Source: Cupriavidus agavae
Lineage (GTDB): Bacteria > Pseudomonadota > Gammaproteobacteria > Burkholderiales > Burkholderiaceae
Length of the DNA: 64,000 bases
NCBI RefSeq assembly: GCF_004217045.1
Contig: NZ_SGXM01000002.1
Coordinates: 1 to 64,000, forward strand
Reading direction: 5' to 3'
Every line of letters begins with the position of its first letter. Position 1 is the first letter of the stretch. The notes beneath the pieces were generated by a model that saw only the letters and a list, made by a program, of their open reading frames with translations, was not told the origin of the DNA and searched no databases. Below, one piece after another: positions 34,133 through 42,616 of this stretch. A program made the position numbers and the translations under genes.

Positions 34133-35206
34133 CTATTCGTAGATCATCGTATAGGTGGCCAGCGCATTTGCACGCCCCGGTCGAACCATACTGAAATCGT
34201 TGGTGAGAAAATAGCGCGCGCCAAAGATAAAAGTGTTCAGTCCGTCATGTGCCGGGTTGACCAGGAAGACCGGGTTAGCAAGCGGTATCGGGGTCCCTGT
34301 GGCGTCAAGCAGTTGCACGCCAATGCCGCGGGTGTTCGACCGGCCGACAGGAATGCCGAGAATATTCGGATAGCCGGACGCGGCGGTCACGGGATCGAAC
34401 TGGATGGATGTTCTGGGGCTCGAAACGCAGTTGGTGGATAGCTGGAATCGCGTTGTCGGTCCATATCCACCCGCCTCGCGGGAGCTAAACCCCGCAGGAT
34501 ATCGAATTTCCCCCATATCCACTTGCAGGTCCCGAGACCCGAGGCTGACGGAACAAGAGCGCGTACTCATCGTTCCCCGGATGTTGACCTGCGTGTAGGT
34601 CGATGTGTTGCTCGCACCATCTGCTGCCGATACGTTCAGGTTGCCACCGGCAAACTGAAGTGGGCCAGCCTGCCAGTTTGTCGCCGTCTTGATAACCTCG
34701 ACTCTGATCAGCAAAAACCCCGTACCGTAAGCCGGGCCGCCGCTGACCCAGTCGTTTTGCAGATTGGCGTTCAGTGTCAAGGGGATATACGTGGGCACGG
34801 TAGGCGTGCCATAGTAGCTTCGATTCGCCCATATCGAAATCCGCACCCCCACGCCCACAAGATTTGTGGGATAGACATTCTCAAAACCCGTAACCGGCGC
34901 ACCCGGCATCGTGAAATTCACGCGCGTTTGCACGCGGTCATTTGCAGATTGAGAGCTTTTGCACCAGCCTGCATTGTGACCGCCGTGGGCATCCCACCTG
35001 CCTTCCACGGAATAAATCACGGTGCCCACTGGAACGGGGTTTGCCGTCCCTTCGGAGACTGTCCCGAGGTCCACATTCATGACCGCGACGGGTCTGAGGG
35101 CAGTGCACCAGGAAGCCATCGCGGGAAATGCATTCATCTGCAAGAGGACGAATGCGGCATACAAAACCACTCGTTCTTTCGACAACCCTTTCCAATGCAG
35201 AAGCAT
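34133..35206 (-). CDS. Fimbrial tip adhesin, orphan
   Basis: 357 residues, low GC. Signal peptide (VVLYAAFVLLQMNAFPAMA), then a receptor-binding-type domain (about 25-190) and a C-terminal pilin domain (about 200-357) with the disulfide Cys pair (SCSVSL ... NCVSS) and the chaperone-usher terminal pattern ANALATYTMIYE. The two-domain build is that of FimH/MrkD-type adhesins. No major pilin, chaperone or usher gene is next to it, although the frame is intact. It may use a fimbrial system elsewhere, or be a remnant of an operon. Confidence 0.82.
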   Translation of the reverse strand: MLLHWKGLSKERVVLYAAFVLLQMNAFPAMASWCTALRPVAVMNVDLGTVSEGTANPVPVGTVIYSVEGRWDAHGGHNAGWCKSSQSANDRVQTRVNFTMPGAPVTGFENVYPTNLVGVGVRISIWANRSYYGTPTVPTYIPLTLNANLQNDWVSGGPAYGTGFLLIRVEVIKTATNWQAGPLQFAGGNLNVSAADGASNTSTYTQVNIRGTMSTRSCSVSLGSRDLQVDMGEIRYPAGFSSREAGGYGPTTRFQLSTNCVSSPRTSIQFDPVTAASGYPNILGIPVGRSNTRGIGVQLLDATGTPIPLANPVFLVNPAHDGLNTFIFGARYFLTNDFSMVRPGRANALATYTMIYE

Positions 35207-35447
35207 GGCGCAACCCCATTCACGTCATTCAAATACTCCCGAGTGGAATGAGGGAACAGTACTCGCCAAATAGCCGCTGATATCCGTTTCGGCCTGCTTC
35301 CCCGGGCGCTTGGAGGGCCGAGTATGTCGCATGTCCGTATCCGGCCATATAGCCATATCTTCAAATTGCTCCCGCGGCTACATGGATCGCGCCAGGCAGC
35401 GCGTCAAGGCGGAACGCCGCGCGGCGCCCCGCCTCGCAAACCTGGAC

Positions 35448-36653
35448 TCACCCGTTAACAATCACCCGCGACCGGATGAAGGCGTCGTGCTGCATCAGCT
35501 TTTCGGCCCAGCCCGCCGGCGGGACGAGGCTGATGTCGGTGATGGCATAGCCAATATCGCCCTCGGTCTGCAATTGCTGCGCCTCGATATTCGCGCCGAT
35601 TTCGGCCAGCGCCTGGTTGAAGTGCGACAGCGTGCCGGGGCGGTTGTAATGGATGTTGAGCACGCGGGCCGGGGAGTCGAGCGGGTTGGGCTGGATCTGG
35701 GGCAGGTTGACGGCGCCGATGGTGGCGCCGGTTTCGAGGAAGTTGGCGAGTTTGGTTGCCACTTCCACGCCGATGTTCTCCTGGGCTTCCTCGGTGCTGC
35801 CGCCCACGTGCGGCGTCAGGATCACGTTTGGCTTGCCTTGCAGCGGCGAGACAAACGGGTCGGTGTTGCTGCGCGGTTCCTCGGGGAAGACATCAATGGC
35901 GGCGCCGGCCAGGTGGCCGTCGTCAAGCAGTCTGGCCAGGGCGTCGATATCGACCACGGTGCCGCGCGAGGCGTTGATCAGAATGCCGCCGCGACGCATG
36001 CCGGCCAGCGCCTTGGCGTTCATCAGGTTCTTGGTCTGCGGCGTGGCGGGCACGTGCAGCGTCACGATGTCGGCGTTGGCCACTGCGTCTTCGAGCGAGT
36101 GCATCGGCACGGCGCCGCCGATCGAGAGACGGGGGCGGATGTCGTAGAACACCACGCGCATGCCCATGGCTTCGGCCAGGATGCCGACCTGGGCCCCGAT
36201 ATTGCCGTAGCCGATCACGGCCATGGTCTTGCCGCGGATTTCGTACGAGCCCTTGGCGGTCTTCTGCCAGGCGCCCTCGTGGGCGGCACGGCTTTTCTCG
36301 GGCACGCGGCGCATCAGCATGATGGCCTGGCCGATCACCAGTTCGGCAACCGAGCGGGTATTCGAGAACGGGGCGTTGAAGACGGGAATCCCGGCGTGGG
36401 CAGCCGCGCCAAGATCGACCTGCGACGTGCCGATGCAGAAGCATCCCACCGTCAGCAGGCGTTGCGCGTTGGCGAACGTCTCGGCGGTCAGGTGCGTGGC
36501 CGAGCGGATGCCGAGCAGTTCATGGTCGCGCACGGCGGCCAGCAGCGGGTCGCCGGTCAGGGCCTTGGGCTGCGTGGCAATGTCGATCTGGTGGCGGCCC
36601 AGCAGTTGCTGGCCGCTGGCATGGATGTTTTCGAGGAGGAGAGCGCTTGCCAT
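35448..36653 (-). CDS. serA: D-3-phosphoglycerate dehydrogenase
   Basis: 401 residues, type with one C-terminal ACT domain. It oxidises 3-phosphoglycerate to phosphohydroxypyruvate with NAD+, the first step of serine synthesis, in the cytoplasm. The Rossmann motif VIGYGNIGAQVGILAEAMGM is at about residues 153-172. The catalytic Arg lies in INASRGTVVD, and the catalytic His in LTPHVGGSTEEAQ, with a Glu in DVFPEEP. The ACT domain (about 330-401, ending RSRVIVNG) provides serine feedback control. The start at 36653 is chosen because the 56 extra residues possible upstream are basic and unlike the family. Confidence 0.95.
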   Translation of the reverse strand: MASALLLENIHASGQQLLGRHQIDIATQPKALTGDPLLAAVRDHELLGIRSATHLTAETFANAQRLLTVGCFCIGTSQVDLGAAAHAGIPVFNAPFSNTRSVAELVIGQAIMLMRRVPEKSRAAHEGAWQKTAKGSYEIRGKTMAVIGYGNIGAQVGILAEAMGMRVVFYDIRPRLSIGGAVPMHSLEDAVANADIVTLHVPATPQTKNLMNAKALAGMRRGGILINASRGTVVDIDALARLLDDGHLAGAAIDVFPEEPRSNTDPFVSPLQGKPNVILTPHVGGSTEEAQENIGVEVATKLANFLETGATIGAVNLPQIQPNPLDSPARVLNIHYNRPGTLSHFNQALAEIGANIEAQQLQTEGDIGYAITDISLVPPAGWAEKLMQHDAFIRSRVIVNG

Positions 36654-36827
36654 GGGTGGTCGGGCGGGCTTCAGAAGTTGAGAAAGCGGTTGGCGTCCTG
36701 TGCCGGACGCGCAAAGCCAGACGATAGCACCCGCCCAAATCCGCGCTGCTGAAGGGGTCATGACGCGTGCGCCACAGGCACCGGCCAAGTCGTCATACAA
36801 GTGCTTGCCAAGCCTGCGCATTCCTCA

Positions 36828-36839
36828 TAGGATGTCCTA
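36828..36839. promoter_or_regulatory. Short inverted repeat before the SMP-30 gene
   Basis: TAGGATGTCCTA has five-base arms around TG. It lies 54 bases before the start of the SMP-30 gene and resembles the compact operators of GntR/FadR-type regulators. Weak on its own. Confidence 0.3.
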
Positions 36840-36892
36840 CAACTGCGCGATGCAGATCCTGGGGCGAAGACCCTTCAACATGAGGAGACACG

Positions 36893-37996
36893 ATGAACGA
36901 ATTCAACGGCATTCCCGGTATTCCCGGCATCCCCGGCATCCCCGGCATCCCCGGCATTGACGCCGGCCGCCGGCGCCTGCTCAAGACCGGCGCGGCGCTC
37001 GGTGCGCTGGCCGCCAGCGGCGCCGCGCTGGCGCAGAGTTTCGAGTTCAAGCCGGCCCAGCGCTACCCGGACCCGGCCGTCGAGATCCTCGATCCGAGTT
37101 TCGCAAAGTACCGCCTGTTCAGCTCGACCGTGGAGCAGGTTGCCACCGGCTTCCGCTGGGTAGAAGGGCCGGTCTACTTTGCCGATGGGCGCTACCTGCT
37201 GTTCTCGGACATCCCCAATAACCGCATCATCAGGTTCGATGAGACGTCGAACCAGTGGAGCGTGTTCCGCGCGCCGGCCAACTTCGCCAACGGGCACTGC
37301 CGCGACCGCCAGGGCCGCCTGGTCAGTTGCGAGCACCTGACGCGCCGCGTCACGCGCACGGAATACGACGGGTCGATCACGGTGCTGGCCGAACGCTACC
37401 AGGGCAAGCGTTTCAACTCGCCGAACGACATCGTCTGCAAATCCGATGGCTCGCTCTGGTTTACCGATCCGCCATTCGGCATCTCGGGCGACTGGGAGGG
37501 CGACAAGGCCGCGTCCGAACTCCCGCACGCGGTCTACCGGATCGATCCGAACGACAACAGCGTCACGCAGGTGATTGCCGACCTGAACGGTCCGAACGGG
37601 CTGGCCTTCTCGCCCGACGAGAAGAAGCTCTACGTGATCGAGGCGCGCGCCCAGCCCAACCGGCTGATGTGGGCCTACGACGTGGGCGCCGATGGCCGGC
37701 TTGGCAACAAGACGCGGCTGCTCGACGCCAACGGGCCCGGGGCGCTGGACGGCTTCAAGGTCGACGTGGACGGCAATATCTGGGCTGGCTGGGGCAGCAA
37801 CGGTGCGGCCGGCGTCGATCCGGCCAGGCTCGACGGCGTGCGCGTCTTCAACCCGCAGGGCAAGGCGATCGGCCATATCCATCTGCCCGAGCGTTGCCCG
37901 AACCTGTGTTTCGGCGGCCCCAAGCGCAACCGCCTCTACATGGCCAGCAGCCATTCGGTCTACGCGCTGTACGTGGAGACACGCGGCGCGGTCTGA
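36893..37996 (+). CDS. Tat-exported SMP-30/gluconolactonase-family protein
   Basis: 367 residues, with GAGGAGACACG before the ATG. The first 22 residues contain five Gly-Ile-Pro repeats, then the twin-arginine motif RRRLLKTG (26-33) and a hydrophobic segment ending in ALA. The catalytic domain is the six-bladed SMP-30 propeller: VEGPVYFADGRYLLFSDIPNN (a metal-ligand Glu in VEGP), RFNSPNDIV (Asn) and LNGPNGLAFSPDEKKLYV. Enzymes of this fold hydrolyse sugar lactones such as gluconolactone, using Ca or Zn. Tat export implies folding with metal before export. The physiological lactone is unknown. Confidence 0.88.
   Translation: MNEFNGIPGIPGIPGIPGIPGIDAGRRRLLKTGAALGALAASGAALAQSFEFKPAQRYPDPAVEILDPSFAKYRLFSSTVEQVATGFRWVEGPVYFADGRYLLFSDIPNNRIIRFDETSNQWSVFRAPANFANGHCRDRQGRLVSCEHLTRRVTRTEYDGSITVLAERYQGKRFNSPNDIVCKSDGSLWFTDPPFGISGDWEGDKAASELPHAVYRIDPNDNSVTQVIADLNGPNGLAFSPDEKKLYVIEARAQPNRLMWAYDVGADGRLGNKTRLLDANGPGALDGFKVDVDGNIWAGWGSNGAAGVDPARLDGVRVFNPQGKAIGHIHLPERCPNLCFGGPKRNRLYMASSHSVYALYVETRGAV
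36908..36958 (+). repeat. 9-bp in-frame tandem repeat (Gly-Ile-Pro)
   Basis: Five and two-thirds units of GGCAT(T/C)CCC encode GIP repeats at the very N-terminus of the SMP-30 protein, ahead of its Tat motif. Three of the units are identical, so copy number may vary by slippage without changing the frame. Confidence 0.9.
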
Positions 37997-38157
37997 TTCG
38001 GCGCGCGCAGAGGCCATGAGGGACCGGGGGCGGTTCTGGAAATCTTTTAATTCACATGCGAAGAAAACTGAATTCCAATCGCCGCCCAATCTGCGAGGAT
38101 GCACCATCCGCATCATCCAGGGCGTGCGACGGCCCGGACCCCCTCAGGAGACAAAGC

Positions 38158-39129
38158 ATGAAACGCGCGAGTACCGCCCTCGCCGGCGCGCTGGTTGCCG
38201 GCGGACTGTGTCTGCCATCGGCGGTGTACGCCACCGAAGGGGCGCTGGGGCGGCCGGTGTCGGGCACGAGCGTATCGCCGAACGCCGGCCTGGTGCCCAA
38301 CCAGCCGGTCTGGATTGCCAACCTGCAGCAGCTCTACCTGGACGGCTCGGTCAACGGCTCGCGCGAAGTGCCGGTGGGCGGCCGGGTCACGGCCGGCATC
38401 GATGCCAGGCTGGCCCTGACGCTGGCCACGCTGATGAAGGTCTGGGACACCGGCCCCGGCGCCTGGAACTTCGCGTCCAGCTTCACGCTGCCCTATATCT
38501 GGACCACGGCGCATAGCAGCGCCACGCTGAGCGGCCCATCGGGGTCTGTGACGTCGCGGGGCACCTCGGACCGCGCCTCGAATCTCTATGATCTCTACTT
38601 CAGCCCGATCATCGCGGGCTACCATTTTTCCCAGACCAGCCACATGGCGCTGAGCTTCAACGTCTGGGCACCAACCGGCCACTACGACAAGAACGCGCTG
38701 TCCAATCCCGGCCTGAACACGTGGACCTTCGTGCCGCAGGTGGCCTTCACGCACCTGATGCCGCAATACGGCCTCGAATTCAACGCCGTGGCGGCGTTCC
38801 AGTTCTATACCCGCAACACCGCTACCGACTACCAGAACGCACCGCTGTTCACGCTCGATCTCATGGGGGTGAAGAAGTTCGGCAAGTGGGGCGCCGGGCT
38901 GGTGATGGGTACCGTCCAGCAACTGGGCGACGACACCGGCCCGACCGCCGACCGGCTGAACGGCTTCCGGGGCCACGACTTCGCCATGGGCCCCATCGTC
39001 ACCTACGACACCAAGCTCGGCGGCAAGGCGCCGCTGTCGTTCAGCCTGCGGTGGGTGCCGACGGTCACGAGCACCAAGCGTCTGGACAGCACCGCGACCG
39101 TGATGGCCACGGCTACGCTGGTGTTCTGA
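38158..39129 (+). CDS. Phenol-MetA-type outer-membrane protein
   Basis: 323 residues. CAGGAG precedes the ATG. The signal peptide is cleaved near VYA-TEG. The rest alternates strands typical of the phenol/meta-pathway outer-membrane family (for example IWTTAHSSATLSG, SPIIAGYHFSQTSHMALSFNVWAPTGHYD and TFVPQVAFTHLMPQYGLEFNAVAAFQFYTRN) and ends in ATATLVF, with the C-terminal phenylalanine of outer-membrane barrels. Family members are often linked to aromatic degradation and may import hydrophobic substrates. No aromatic genes are adjacent here. It follows the SMP-30 gene by 160 bases in the same direction. Confidence 0.85.
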   Translation: MKRASTALAGALVAGGLCLPSAVYATEGALGRPVSGTSVSPNAGLVPNQPVWIANLQQLYLDGSVNGSREVPVGGRVTAGIDARLALTLATLMKVWDTGPGAWNFASSFTLPYIWTTAHSSATLSGPSGSVTSRGTSDRASNLYDLYFSPIIAGYHFSQTSHMALSFNVWAPTGHYDKNALSNPGLNTWTFVPQVAFTHLMPQYGLEFNAVAAFQFYTRNTATDYQNAPLFTLDLMGVKKFGKWGAGLVMGTVQQLGDDTGPTADRLNGFRGHDFAMGPIVTYDTKLGGKAPLSFSLRWVPTVTSTKRLDSTATVMATATLVF

Positions 39130-39219
39130 GCAGGCGGGATGATCTGACGCAAGGGCGTGGTTTGCCGCAGTGCCATCATCGGCGCAGTGTCTCATTCACT
39201 GCCGAAAGGATGACCTGCC

Positions 39220-39597
39220 ATGAAACGTTCCCTCTCTCCCCGTCTGGACAAACAGCTTGCCGCGCTTGGCCGCACGGTGTCGGTTGCCGCCGTGCTCGGC
39301 TTCGTCACGCTGGCCGGCCCGGCACAGGCCGATACGGATGGCTACAGCGCCCGCGCGGCGCTGCGGTCGGGCGACATCGTGCCGCTGTCGAAGGTGCTCG
39401 ATGCCGTCAACCGCCAGTACAACGGCGACGTGATCGAGGTCAAGCTCGACCGTGACCACGGCCGCTGGACTTACGAGGTCGAATTGCTGCTGCCCTCCGG
39501 CGCCATCGCCGAACTGGAATACGATGCCCGCGACCTGAAACCCATCAGCGCGTGGGGCCACGAACTCGACAAGGCCCACAAGCCACCGGCCCGGTAA
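39220..39597 (+). CDS. PepSY-domain exported protein
   Basis: 125 residues. Signal peptide to about residue 37 (VLGFVTLAGPAQA). The mature part is a single PepSY domain (SKVLDAVNRQYNGDVIEVKLDRDHGRWTYEVELLLPSGAIAELEYDARD). Such proteins usually inhibit periplasmic proteases or accompany two-component sensors. Here there is no response regulator or kinase next door, so the partner is unknown. AAAGGATGACCTGCC precedes the ATG. Confidence 0.88.
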   Translation: MKRSLSPRLDKQLAALGRTVSVAAVLGFVTLAGPAQADTDGYSARAALRSGDIVPLSKVLDAVNRQYNGDVIEVKLDRDHGRWTYEVELLLPSGAIAELEYDARDLKPISAWGHELDKAHKPPAR

Positions 39598-39669
39598 CGG
39601 GCAGGGCGGGGGGCCGGCGTCGGGTATCATCGCGCCTTTCGTTTTTCCGCGCCTCGCTGCCGTCCCGCC

Positions 39670-41313
39670 TTGTCTGAAGCTGTATCCCGCGCCGGGACGC
39701 CCCTCCGCCGGCGCCAGCGCCCGCCTGTTGCACCGGCGCGCCAACTCGGTCCCCATCATTTCGCGTTCTATCGCGGCTACCTGCAAGGTCTCGATCCGGG
39801 CCGGCTCTCGGGCCGCTATCTGGGGCCGGGCCTCGACCTGCGCCAGGCCAGGTCGACGCTGGTCTGGATCGAGGATGAACTGGCACGCGGCGTCGGCCGG
39901 CTGGCCACGCGGCCCCGGCACGATGGCGAGGCGGCCTTGCTGACCGCACCGGCCTGGCTGGCACTGATCCACGGGCGGCCGCAGGAGACGGCGGCCGCGC
40001 GCCAGGCTCGCCAGCGCAAGCTGCTGCGCGCGCTCGACGCGCTCCAGCCGCTGCTGCTGGCGCGCCCCCAGCCCGGTGATGCCGTGGCGGGATGGTTCAG
40101 TCCGGCCGTGGCCGGCAAGCTCGACGCCGCCGGGTGGCCAACACTGGGCGTGCTGCAGGCGGCCATCGCCACCGCGCCGCGCCAATGGTTCCGGGGCGCG
40201 CACGGCATTGGCGCCGCCACGGCCCGGGCCATCGAGGCGTGGCTGCGCGGCCAGTCTTTCGACACGGCGGGGACCGGGCACGAGCCGGTGGCGCCGCTCG
40301 AAGCGCTTGCCCACGGCCCGGCAGCGGCCGACGCGGCAGCCATCGCCGAATGGCTGAACGGCCATGCCCCCGAGACCAGCCATACGTGGCGCGCCTATCG
40401 CTCGCAGGCCGAGCGCTTCCTGCTGTGGGTCGTGCATGCGCGAGGCAGGACGCTGGCCGACCTGGGCGCCGAGGACGGCGTCGCGTACCTGCATTTCCTC
40501 GCCGATCCGCAACCGGCCGCGCAATGGGTGGGCAAGCGCGGCACCCCGCGCGACCAGCCCGAGTGGCGGCCATTCGAGGGGCCGCTCTCGGCATCAAGTA
40601 TTCGGCATGCGGCCAAAATCGTCAGAATGCTATGCGGATGGCTTGTGGCGACCGGCCGGATACCGGCCAACCCGTTCCATGCCGCCACGCAGCCGGCGCC
40701 TGCCGCCGCGCCCCGCATCGACGCCGCGCGTAGTTTCAGCGCCGCGCAGTGGCAGTACCTGAAGTCTTTCGTGGCCACGCTGCCGCCCGAAGACCCCCGT
40801 ACGGTGCGCCTGCGGTTCATGTTCCGGCTACTCCATGCCACGGGGCTGCGGGTTTCGGAACAGGTCCGCGCGACGTTGGGCGATCTGCGGCCGGTCGGCG
40901 GCTGGGTGCTCGACGTGCCAGGCGCGCGGCCGCGCTCGATGGCCTTGCCCGAAACGGTGGTCGACGCGCTGCGCGACCATATGGAAGCGCGCGGTCTGGG
41001 GCGCGACATCGAGCGCCTGCCGCCCGCCACGCCGCTGATCGGGCGCGTGCGGGACGCCACGGGCGACGGCACGCTGTCGGTGGCGCAGATCTCGGCCATC
41101 TGGAAGCGCTGCTTCGCCCGGGCCGGCCTGGCACTGGCTGCCGACGATGCCGCCGGCGCCGCCCATCTGGCCCGCGCCAGCGCGCACTGGCTGCGCCACA
41201 CGGCCGGCGCGCATGCGCTGGCGCGCGGCATGAGCCGCCAGGCCGTCCAGCGGCAACTGGGCCATGCGTCGATCGACACCACGGCGGCCTACGCGGACCC
41301 CGCGCTGCACTGA
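39670..41313 (+). CDS. Tyrosine recombinase with N-terminal HhH-type domain
   Basis: 547 residues starting with TTG. N-terminal ~200 residues belong to the phage-integrase N-terminal type seen in Burkholderiales (DUF3701-like) and hold a helix-hairpin-helix-like segment (HGIGAATARAIEAWL, about 178-192). A core-binding SAM-like domain follows (about 225-340). The catalytic domain has Arg in HATGLRVSEQ, HxxR in HWLRHTAGA, His in RQLGHAS and the nucleophile Tyr in TTAAYADPAL. All five residues are present, so it should be active. It has no neighbouring excisionase, tRNA or att repeats and looks like a resident chromosomal recombinase rather than part of a mobile island. Confidence 0.85.
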   Translation: MSEAVSRAGTPLRRRQRPPVAPARQLGPHHFAFYRGYLQGLDPGRLSGRYLGPGLDLRQARSTLVWIEDELARGVGRLATRPRHDGEAALLTAPAWLALIHGRPQETAAARQARQRKLLRALDALQPLLLARPQPGDAVAGWFSPAVAGKLDAAGWPTLGVLQAAIATAPRQWFRGAHGIGAATARAIEAWLRGQSFDTAGTGHEPVAPLEALAHGPAAADAAAIAEWLNGHAPETSHTWRAYRSQAERFLLWVVHARGRTLADLGAEDGVAYLHFLADPQPAAQWVGKRGTPRDQPEWRPFEGPLSASSIRHAAKIVRMLCGWLVATGRIPANPFHAATQPAPAAAPRIDAARSFSAAQWQYLKSFVATLPPEDPRTVRLRFMFRLLHATGLRVSEQVRATLGDLRPVGGWVLDVPGARPRSMALPETVVDALRDHMEARGLGRDIERLPPATPLIGRVRDATGDGTLSVAQISAIWKRCFARAGLALAADDAAGAAHLARASAHWLRHTAGAHALARGMSRQAVQRQLGHASIDTTAAYADPALH

Positions 41314-41424
41314 GGGCGGGCCCGCACGAAATCGTGCAGATCGCCCGCGAAAACATTGCATTCCCCTGGCGCTGGCGCGGCGGCCATACTTTGTGCCCGG
41401 TTTCCAACGATTGGAGTCGAGAGA

Positions 41425-42543
41425 ATGGCTTTGTCAGCACGAAGGGAATCAGCCCGAAGGGAAGAGGCGCGAAGGGAAGAGGCACCGGCCCGGCTGCGCG
41501 TTGCCGTGGCGGCAGCGGCCATGTCGCTGGCCGTGGCGCTGGGCGGTTGCGCGTCGGGCACCCACCACGCAGATGCCCAGGCGCCCGGTGTTGCGGCCGG
41601 CGCGAACCAGCCGGCGCAGGCCAGCGCCGCCTTGCCCTCGTGGCGCGACGGCAAGGCGCGGCAGGCCATCGTGAGCTTTGTCGAGCGGGTGTCGAAGCCC
41701 GGCTCGCCGGACTTCGTGCCGCCCGCCGAGCGCATCGCCGTGTTCGACAACGACGGCACGCTCTGGAGCGAGCAGCCGATGTACTTCCAGTTCTTCTTCC
41801 TGCTCGACCAGGTGAAGGCTGCCGCGCCGCAGCATCCCGAGTGGAAGAACGATCCGGCCTTCAAGGCACTGATGGCCAACGACATCCCCGGCGCGCTGCG
41901 CGAGGAGAAGCGGCTGATGGCGCTGATCGCGCAGGTCAGCGGCGGCATGACGGTGGATGCCTACGACAAGATCATCCGCACATGGCTGGACCAGGCGCGC
42001 CATCCCACGCTGAAACGTCCCTATACCGAACTGGTCTACCAGCCGCAGCTGGAGCTGATGCGCTACCTGCGCGAGAAGGGCTTCAAGACCTTCATCGTGT
42101 CCGGCGGCACGCTCGAATTCATGCGGCCATGGTCGGAGCGCGTGTACGGCATTCCGCCAGAGCAGGTGGTGGGCTCGACCTACGGCATCACCTACGCGCT
42201 GCGCGACGGCCAGATGACACTGGTGCGCGGCCCCCGGCTCGAATTCAACAATGACGGCCCGGGCAAACCCGTGGGCATTTATCGGCACATCGGCAGGCGG
42301 CCGATCCTGGCGGTAGGCAACTCCGATGGCGATCTGGAAATGCTCCAGTACACGATGGCCGGTGCCGGGCCGCGCATGGCCGTGCTCGTGCATCACGACG
42401 ACGCCCAGCGCGAGGTGGCCTACGACCGCAAGTCGAAGATCGGCACGCTCGACAAGGCGCTGGACGTTGCCAACGCGCGAGGCTGGACCGTGATCAGCAT
42501 GCAGAAGGACTGGGCGCAGATCTTCCCGCCGGCGCAGCGCTGA
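41425..42543 (+). CDS. HAD-superfamily lipoprotein phosphatase
   Basis: 372 residues. GGAGTCGAGAG precedes the ATG. The basic n-region is unusually long because of a tandem repeat that encodes RRESARREEARREE (15-bp units at about 41438-41483). The lipobox is LGGC (Cys42). The HAD motif I is VFDNDGTLW (nucleophile Asp near 107), motif II FIVSGG, and motif IV GNSDGDLEML. This is the PhoP-like/phosphoserine-phosphatase type found in the periplasm of Burkholderiales. Lipid anchoring suggests it dephosphorylates small substrates in the periplasm. A terminator shared with the convergent Bug gene follows. Confidence 0.86.
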   Translation: MALSARRESARREEARREEAPARLRVAVAAAAMSLAVALGGCASGTHHADAQAPGVAAGANQPAQASAALPSWRDGKARQAIVSFVERVSKPGSPDFVPPAERIAVFDNDGTLWSEQPMYFQFFFLLDQVKAAAPQHPEWKNDPAFKALMANDIPGALREEKRLMALIAQVSGGMTVDAYDKIIRTWLDQARHPTLKRPYTELVYQPQLELMRYLREKGFKTFIVSGGTLEFMRPWSERVYGIPPEQVVGSTYGITYALRDGQMTLVRGPRLEFNNDGPGKPVGIYRHIGRRPILAVGNSDGDLEMLQYTMAGAGPRMAVLVHHDDAQREVAYDRKSKIGTLDKALDVANARGWTVISMQKDWAQIFPPAQR

Positions 42544-42560
42544 CGGCTGCGCTAAGCAAA

Positions 42561-42590
42561 GAAGCCCTCTCCCGGCCGGGAGAGGGCTTC
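42561..42590. terminator. Bidirectional terminator
   Basis: GAAGCCCTCTCCCGG and CCGGGAGAGGGCTTC form a perfect 15-pair stem between the convergent HAD and Bug genes. The T-run is short (TT), so it may be a folding REP-like element rather than a strict intrinsic terminator. Confidence 0.75.
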
Positions 42591-42616
42591 TTGCATTGGC
42601 CGCAGGCCAGCGCGGC

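Noticed and set aside
34404..35251. Plus-strand frames opposite the fimbrial adhesin
   Set aside because: The adhesin on the minus strand has a signal peptide, the Cys pair and the pilin-like end.
35134..35364. Small minus-strand frame upstream of the adhesin gene
   Set aside because: It overlaps the adhesin start in another frame, has no ribosome site and no domain.
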